The notes under the pieces are model-generated. The model worked only from the letters and a program-made list of their open reading frames with translations, was not told the origin of the DNA and did no database searches. Source: Aldersonia sp. NBC_00410 (GTDB lineage Bacteria > Actinomycetota > Actinomycetes > Mycobacteriales > Mycobacteriaceae). Taken from it: a stretch of DNA of 64,000 nucleotides. The translations under genes were made by a program, and so were the position numbers. The DNA lies in NCBI RefSeq assembly GCF_026342035.1, contig NZ_JAPENM010000002.1, positions 620,001 through 684,000 on the forward strand, in the 5' to 3' direction. Positions 59,816 to 64,000 of this stretch are shown here, piece after piece (the stretch's first letter is position 1; every line of letters begins with the position of its first letter).

Positions 59816-61900
59816 GTGTCTTCCGTCGTTCCGAACTCGGAGCTGCCGCCCGTGCGCGATCTCCTCGCGCACGCGGTCGAGGCACTCGGTGGGGTGGAGC
59901 GCACCGGCCAGCTCACCATGGCCGCCGCGGTGGAGCACGCGATCGACACCGGTGAGCATCTCGCCGTCCAGGCCGGCACCGGAACCGGCAAGTCGCTGGC
60001 CTACCTCGTGCCCGCCATCCGGCACGCGGTCCGCACCGGCCGGACCGTGGTCGTGTCGACCGCGACCATTGCGCTGCAGCGCCAGCTCGTCGAACGCGAC
60101 CTGCCGCGCCTGGCCGATGCGCTCGAGCCGGTGCTCGGCCGCGCGCCGAAGTTCGCGATCCTCAAGGGCCGCAACAACTATCTGTGCTTGAACAAGCTGC
60201 ACGGAACGGTGCCCGAGGACCCCGCGGAGCCCGAATTGTTCGATGCGTTCGCCGTCTCCCGGCTCGGCCGCGAGGTGCAACGCCTGCACGCCTGGGCCGA
60301 GAACACCGCGACCGGCGACCGTGACGAGGTGGTGCCCGGTGTCGGCGACCGCGCCTGGCGGCAGCTGAGTGTGTCGGCTCGCGAGTGCCTGGGCCGCACG
60401 CGTTGCCAGCACGGCGAGGAATGCTTCGCCGAGCTGGCCCGCTCGCGCTCCGGCGCAGCCGATGTCGTCGTCACCAACCACGCGCTGCTGGCGATCGACG
60501 CCATCACCGGTATCTCGGTGCTCCCGGAGCACGATGTGGTGATCGTGGACGAGGCGCACGACCTCGTCGACCGGGTGACCGGGGTGGCAACTGCGGAGTT
60601 GTCCGCCGCCGCGGTCAGCGCTGCCGCACGCCGCTGCGTCAAGCTCGTCGAGGAGACCGAGGTCGACCGGCTCGAGGGCGCCGCGGAGGCCTGGGACGAC
60701 CTGATCGGCGAGCTGCGCCTCGGGCGATGGGAACGCCTGCCTGCGGGCGCGGATCAGGTGCTCGCACTCATTCGGGACGCGGCGTGGACGGTGCGCAGTG
60801 CGATCTCGCCGAACCGCCCCGGCGGGGCAGGCGCGGATCCCGCAGCCGCGGCCGCTCGCTCGGCCGCGGTGGCCGCCGTGGACGAGGTGCACGACAACGC
60901 GGTTCGCGCGCTCACCGTCTTCGAAGAGCCCGACCCGGCCAAGCAGCGCGACGTGGTGTGGCTGGCGGAGTCCGGCCCCGCGCAGCGGTCGTCGCCGCGC
61001 CGGGTGCTGCGCATGGCACCGCTGTCGGTGGGCGGGCTGCTGCGCGCGCGGCTGTTCGATACTGCCACCGTGGTGCTCACCTCGGCGACCCTGCAACTCG
61101 GTGGATCGTTCGACGGGCTCGCGGCGAATTGGGGTCTGCCGGTACAACAGTCGGCGGCTCGCGGACTGGCCGCGATGGCGAACGGCGCCGAGCCGCCCGC
61201 CGACGAATCCCATTTCGCCTGGACCGGACTCGACGTGGGTTCGCCGTTCGACCATGCCCGCTCCGGAATCCTCTACGTTGCCCGGCATCTGCCGGCACCC
61301 GGACGCGACGGCCTCGCCGCCGAGTACCTCGACGAAATCGAGCGACTCGTCGAAGCGGCAGGCGGCCGTACCCTGGGGCTGTTCTCCTCGATGCGTGCGG
61401 CGAAGGCGGCCGCCGAGGCGATGCGCGAGCGACTCGACACGCCGGTGCTGTGTCAGGGCGAGGACGCCACCGGCGCTCTGGTCGCGAAATTCGCTGCGGA
61501 TGAAGGGGTTTCGCTGTTCGGCACACTGTCGCTGTGGCAGGGCGTCGATGTGCCCGGCCCGTCGCTGAGTCTGGTGATCCTGGACCGTATCCCGTTCCCG
61601 CGCCCCGACGATCCACTGCTCATCGCGCGGCAGCGCGCGGTCGAATCCCGTGGCGGCAATGGTTTCATGGCGGTCGCCGCGAATCATGCGGCGCTGCTAC
61701 TCGCACAGGGCACCGGCCGGCTCCTGCGCTCGGTCGACGATCGTGGCGTGGTGGCAATACTGGATTCACGGTTCGCGACCGCGCGGTATGGCGGCTACCT
61801 GCGCGCCTCGCTGCCGCCGTACTGGACCACGTCCGATCCGACGGTGGTGACCGCGGCACTGCGCCGGTTGCACGGCGAAACCGATTCGGCCACTGACTGA
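59816..61900 (+). CDS. dinG: ATP-dependent DNA helicase DinG/Rad3 family
   Basis: This 694-residue XPD-like 5'-3' helicase has Walker A AGTGTGKS at 53-60, motif Ia VVVSTATIALQRQL, the DEAH box VIVDEAHDLVD near 240, motif III LTSATL, motif V/VI ILDRIPFPRP and QGTGRLLRSVDD. Cysteines in NNYLCLNK, ECLGRTRC and EECF can ligate a 4Fe-4S cluster as in other DinG/XPD proteins. It is homologous to Rv1329c, next to pncB in M. tuberculosis too. The GTG start follows TAACCT by six bases. Confidence 0.93.
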   Translation: MSSVVPNSELPPVRDLLAHAVEALGGVERTGQLTMAAAVEHAIDTGEHLAVQAGTGTGKSLAYLVPAIRHAVRTGRTVVVSTATIALQRQLVERDLPRLADALEPVLGRAPKFAILKGRNNYLCLNKLHGTVPEDPAEPELFDAFAVSRLGREVQRLHAWAENTATGDRDEVVPGVGDRAWRQLSVSARECLGRTRCQHGEECFAELARSRSGAADVVVTNHALLAIDAITGISVLPEHDVVIVDEAHDLVDRVTGVATAELSAAAVSAAARRCVKLVEETEVDRLEGAAEAWDDLIGELRLGRWERLPAGADQVLALIRDAAWTVRSAISPNRPGGAGADPAAAAARSAAVAAVDEVHDNAVRALTVFEEPDPAKQRDVVWLAESGPAQRSSPRRVLRMAPLSVGGLLRARLFDTATVVLTSATLQLGGSFDGLAANWGLPVQQSAARGLAAMANGAEPPADESHFAWTGLDVGSPFDHARSGILYVARHLPAPGRDGLAAEYLDEIERLVEAAGGRTLGLFSSMRAAKAAAEAMRERLDTPVLCQGEDATGALVAKFAADEGVSLFGTLSLWQGVDVPGPSLSLVILDRIPFPRPDDPLLIARQRAVESRGGNGFMAVAANHAALLLAQGTGRLLRSVDDRGVVAILDSRFATARYGGYLRASLPPYWTTSDPTVVTAALRRLHGETDSATD

Positions 61901-61939
61901 TTCGCATAGTTGCGGCAAAGACATATGACTCGACCTGTG

Positions 61940-61983
61940 CCGACGTGTCGCGCACCCGCGAACGGAAGTGGGCGACACGTCGG
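61940..61983. terminator. Inverted repeat downstream of dinG
   Basis: Perfect 12-bp arms CCGACGTGTCGC and GCGACACGTCGG are separated by 20 bases. It lies 40 bases beyond the dinG stop. No T run follows, so termination is plausible but not certain. Confidence 0.45.
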
Positions 61984-61995
61984 AGCAGGATTTAC

Positions 61996-62016
61996 CGCTC
62001 CGAACTCGGCGGAGCG
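61996..62016 (-). terminator. Hairpin downstream of the small peptide gene
   Basis: CGCTCCG/CGGAGCG with a seven-base loop lies 30 bases beyond the stop of the 36-codon minus-strand gene. It is short and not followed by a clear T run; it may end that transcript. Confidence 0.4.
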
Positions 62017-62045
62017 ATCAGGGGTTGGAAATCAGAGGTCGGATG

Positions 62046-62156
62046 TTACGACGACCCGAGGAGGCCGGACAGCGCATCGACGCCGTTTCCGATCACGGCA
62101 ATGGCCTGGAGAATCGAGATGGCGGTATTGAGGTCGGCGGACAGTTCGCTGGACAA
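62046..62156 (-). CDS. Small amphipathic peptide (36 residues), porin-like candidate
   Basis: A short frame begins at TTG 62156 with GAAGGG eight bases upstream and ends at TAA 62046. The peptide reads SSELSADLNTAISILQ, then AIAVIGNGVDALSGLLGSS: no Cys, Trp or basic residues, net acidic, one continuous helix with hydrophobic residues every three to four positions. A near-consensus promoter (62195-62223) sits directly upstream. A longer frame from ATG 62195 exists, but that ATG lies inside the -10 box. Size, lack of signal peptide and the LSGLLG ending recall PorA/PorH channel peptides of Corynebacterium. The similarity is by eye; function is inferred. Confidence 0.55.
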   Translation of the reverse strand: MSSELSADLNTAISILQAIAVIGNGVDALSGLLGSS

Positions 62157-62194
62157 GTGGGGTTCCCTTCTTTTACACGGCAAAACGCTGCTCA

Positions 62195-62223
62195 TTATTA
62201 CGGGAATTTTGGACGCGTGTCCA
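62195..62223 (-). promoter_or_regulatory. Strong sigma-A-type promoter of the small peptide gene
   Basis: Read on the minus strand: -35 TGGACA (62223-62218), a 17-bp spacer, -10 TAATAA (62200-62195). Five of six -35 bases and the A/T pattern of the -10 fit the consensus, unusually good for this GC-rich window. The start would be near 62188, giving a leader of about 30 nt with the GAAGGG site. Confidence 0.7.
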
Positions 62224-62246
62224 GATAAATCTTCGGTGCCGCAGAG

Positions 62247-64000
62247 CTACGGCAGGCTGACCAGTCCCAGCTCTGCCGGCGACGCCAGCCATTGGCTGCG
62301 TGGCAGCACCCGAACGGTGTAGCCCACGGCTCCCGACAGCGGTACCGGCGTCTCCACCGAGAACACCTCGCCGCCCGGTTCGGACCCCTCGTGGCTCATC
62401 GGCACCGTCGTCACCTCGGACAGATCGTCGCTCGGCGAGACCCGGCCCAGCACGGCCTGCACCTCGACATCGTCCGGGCTCAGGCCGGCCAGCTGTACGT
62501 GCGCCCGCAACGACAATTTGTTGTCGATCTCCGGCGTGTCCGGCAGGCCGGAGCTGTCCACGTTGGCGACCTTCACGTTCGGCCAGGCCGTCTCCACCTT
62601 CCGGCGGTAGTCGGCCACCGCGCGCGCACCGGCGAAATCGTCGGCCAGCGCCTTGCGACACGACGCGGCGGCGGGCGTGTAGTACTGCATCGCGTAGTCG
62701 TGCACCATCCGCGACGCCAGCACCTTCGGTCCGAGACTCTGCAGCGTGTGCCGGACCATCTCGACCCAGCGCGTGGGTACCCCGTCCGAGCCGCGGTCGT
62801 AGAAGCGCGGCACCACGGACCGCTCGATCAGCTCGTAGAGCGCACCGGCCTCCAGATCGTCGCGCCGCTGCTCGTCTACGACACCGTCCGCCGTGGGGAT
62901 CGCCCAACCGTTCTCGCCGTCGTACATCTCGTCCCACCAGCCGTCGCGGATGGACAGGTTGAGACCGCCGTTGAGCGCCGACTTCATCCCCGACGTGCCG
63001 CACGCCTCGAGCGGGCGCAGCGGGTTGTTCAGCCACACGTCGCAACCCCAGTAGAGGTAGCGCGCCATCGACATGTCGTAGTCGGGCAGGAACGCGATTC
63101 GGTGCCGCACCTGTGCCTGATCCGCGAACCGGACGACCTGCTGGATCAGTGCCTTGCCGCCATCGTCGGCGGGATGGCTCTTGCCCGCCACCACGAGTTG
63201 CACCGGCCGATCCGGGTTGAGCAGTGCGGCGCGCAGCCGCTCCGGATCACGCAGCATCAGCGTCAACCGCTTGTAGGTCGGCACCCGGCGCGCGAATCCG
63301 ATGGTGAGCACGTCCGGATCGAAAACGTTTGCCACCCAGCCCAGTTCCGCTTCGGCCGCGCCACGCTCCAGCCACGACGCGTGCACGCGCCGGCGGACCT
63401 CCTCGACCAACCGGCCGCGCAGCAGGTTACGAAGCCCCCAGATCTCGGCGGGGTCGACCTCCTGCAGACGCTCCCAACCGCGGGCCTCCTCGACCAACTC
63501 GGGGCCGACGAGTTCACGGGCCTTCTCGAACCACTCACGCGCGGCCCAGGTCGGAGCGTGCACACCGTTGGTCACCGAGCCGATGGGCACCTCGGCCGAA
63601 TCGAAACCGGACCAGAGCGCGGCGAACATCTCCCGGCTCACCGCGCCGTGCAGTTTGGACACGCCGTTGGCCCGCTGGCCGAGCCGCAGGCCCATGTGCG
63701 CCATGTTGAATACGCCCGGGTCCCCCTCGCGTCCGAGCGCAACGATCCGATCGACAGTGAGCCCGGGCAGCATCGCCGAGGCGTTCTCCCCGTTCGCACC
63801 GCCGAAGTACCGCCGGACGAGATCGGCCGGGAACCGGTCGATACCGGCGGGCACCGGGGTGTGCGTGGTGAACACCGTGCTGGCCCGGACGGCCGCGAGT
63901 GCGCTGTCGTAGTCGAGACCGGGATCGGAGATGAACTCCCTGATCCGCTCGGCACCGAGAAAGCCGGCATGTCCCTCGTTCATATGGAACACGTCGGGGT
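62247..64000 (-). CDS. glgP: Glycogen/alpha-glucan phosphorylase (5' part outside window)
   Basis: The C-terminal roughly 580 residues of a GlgP-type phosphorylase that releases glucose-1-phosphate from glycogen; the start lies beyond the right edge. VFHMNEGHAGFL, THTPVPAGIDRFP, VTNGVHAPTW, FARRVPTYKRLTLML and the PLP-lysine region EACGTSGMKSALNGGLN are present, with NLSIRDGWWDEM following. This is the long actinobacterial form (Rv1328 type) with a C-terminal beta-rich DUF3417-associated layout. It is convergent with dinG but separated by the small peptide gene. Confidence 0.92.
   Translation of the reverse strand, partial: PDVFHMNEGHAGFLGAERIREFISDPGLDYDSALAAVRASTVFTTHTPVPAGIDRFPADLVRRYFGGANGENASAMLPGLTVDRIVALGREGDPGVFNMAHMGLRLGQRANGVSKLHGAVSREMFAALWSGFDSAEVPIGSVTNGVHAPTWAAREWFEKARELVGPELVEEARGWERLQEVDPAEIWGLRNLLRGRLVEEVRRRVHASWLERGAAEAELGWVANVFDPDVLTIGFARRVPTYKRLTLMLRDPERLRAALLNPDRPVQLVVAGKSHPADDGGKALIQQVVRFADQAQVRHRIAFLPDYDMSMARYLYWGCDVWLNNPLRPLEACGTSGMKSALNGGLNLSIRDGWWDEMYDGENGWAIPTADGVVDEQRRDDLEAGALYELIERSVVPRFYDRGSDGVPTRWVEMVRHTLQSLGPKVLASRMVHDYAMQYYTPAAASCRKALADDFAGARAVADYRRKVETAWPNVKVANVDSSGLPDTPEIDNKLSLRAHVQLAGLSPDDVEVQAVLGRVSPSDDLSEVTTVPMSHEGSEPGGEVFSVETPVPLSGAVGYTVRVLPRSQWLASPAELGLVSLP

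Noticed and set aside
58364-61687. 1,100-codon minus-strand frame over pncB and dinG
   Set aside because: Antisense shadow of two conserved enzymes; no recognisable motif.
61940-62016. CRISPR or repeat array after dinG
   Set aside because: Two unrelated hairpins only; no repeated unit with spacers. No CRISPR array was seen anywhere in the window.
62046-62195. 49-codon version of the small peptide from ATG 62195
   Set aside because: That ATG lies within the predicted -10 box, so it would not be in the transcript; the TTG at 62156 has the ribosome site.

Overview
The window is GC-rich chromosomal DNA from a mycolic-acid-bearing actinomycete. The Nocardia/Rhodococcus side of the Mycobacteriales is most likely. 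Three things support this: a single-chain type I fatty acid synthase of about 3,100 residues followed by acpS; a mycolate ketoreductase (CmrA) beside orn and tRNA-His; and a CysM/CysO/Mec cysteine-synthesis cluster. Many genes start with GTG, and a TANNNT -10 box often lies only 6-8 nt upstream of the start codon, which is the leaderless pattern common in this order. Genus and species cannot be fixed by reading alone.

Layout. 1-4.3 kb: a truncated flavodoxin-reductase-like gene divergent from a TetR gene, a small two-helix membrane protein resembling SLATT effectors, and a PadR gene overlapping fadH. 4.3-6.0 kb: cmrA, orn, tRNA-His and a strong terminator. 6.0-10.7 kb: a hemerythrin-like/membrane-protein pair divergent from a NarL-type two-component system and an MFS exporter. 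10.8-14.2 kb: an LdtMt2-type L,D-transpeptidase, tRNA-Lys, a DUF445 protein and a degenerate receiver protein. 14.4-30.2 kb: the complete nuoA-N operon for 14-subunit complex I. 30.1-38.2 kb: a FUSC exporter with a divergent MarR gene, lactate dehydrogenase with a DUF3618 protein, a Bcp peroxiredoxin, an HTH_42 protein, a TetR/DrrAB-type ABC exporter module and another TetR gene. 38.2-48.6 kb: a 25-bp tandem repeat, a terminator, acpS, the giant fas gene and a long fas promoter region with two identical palindromes. 48.6-50.5 kb: tRNA-Leu, two orphan small genes, an F420-type nitroreductase and a winged-helix fragment. 50.6-64 kb: the block lprD-DUF3817, rdgB, rph, Rv1339-like phosphodiesterase, rhomboid, cysM, cysO, mec, P1 peptidase, DUF2017, clpS, pncB, dinG and a truncated glgP, colinear with Rv1343c-Rv1328 of M. 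tuberculosis except that murI is absent.

How it works together. Most of the window is core metabolism: respiration (nuo), de novo fatty acid synthesis and its activation (fas, acpS), mycolate maturation (cmrA), peptidoglycan cross-linking (Ldt), protein-bound sulfide cysteine synthesis (CysO-CysM-Mec), NAD salvage (pncB), nucleotide hygiene (orn, rdgB, rph) and glycogen breakdown (glgP). Local regulator genes sit next to good palindromic operators (TetR x3, MarR, PadR), and two CRP-like sites precede ldt and nuo.

The most notable item not explained by ordinary genes is a 36-codon gene at 62,046-62,156 (minus strand). It has a near-consensus promoter and would encode a short amphipathic peptide reminiscent of the small channel peptides of the corynebacterial outer membrane. 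Also notable are the paired palindromes before fas, the CysO tail that runs two residues past its Gly-Gly, and the 25-bp minisatellite.
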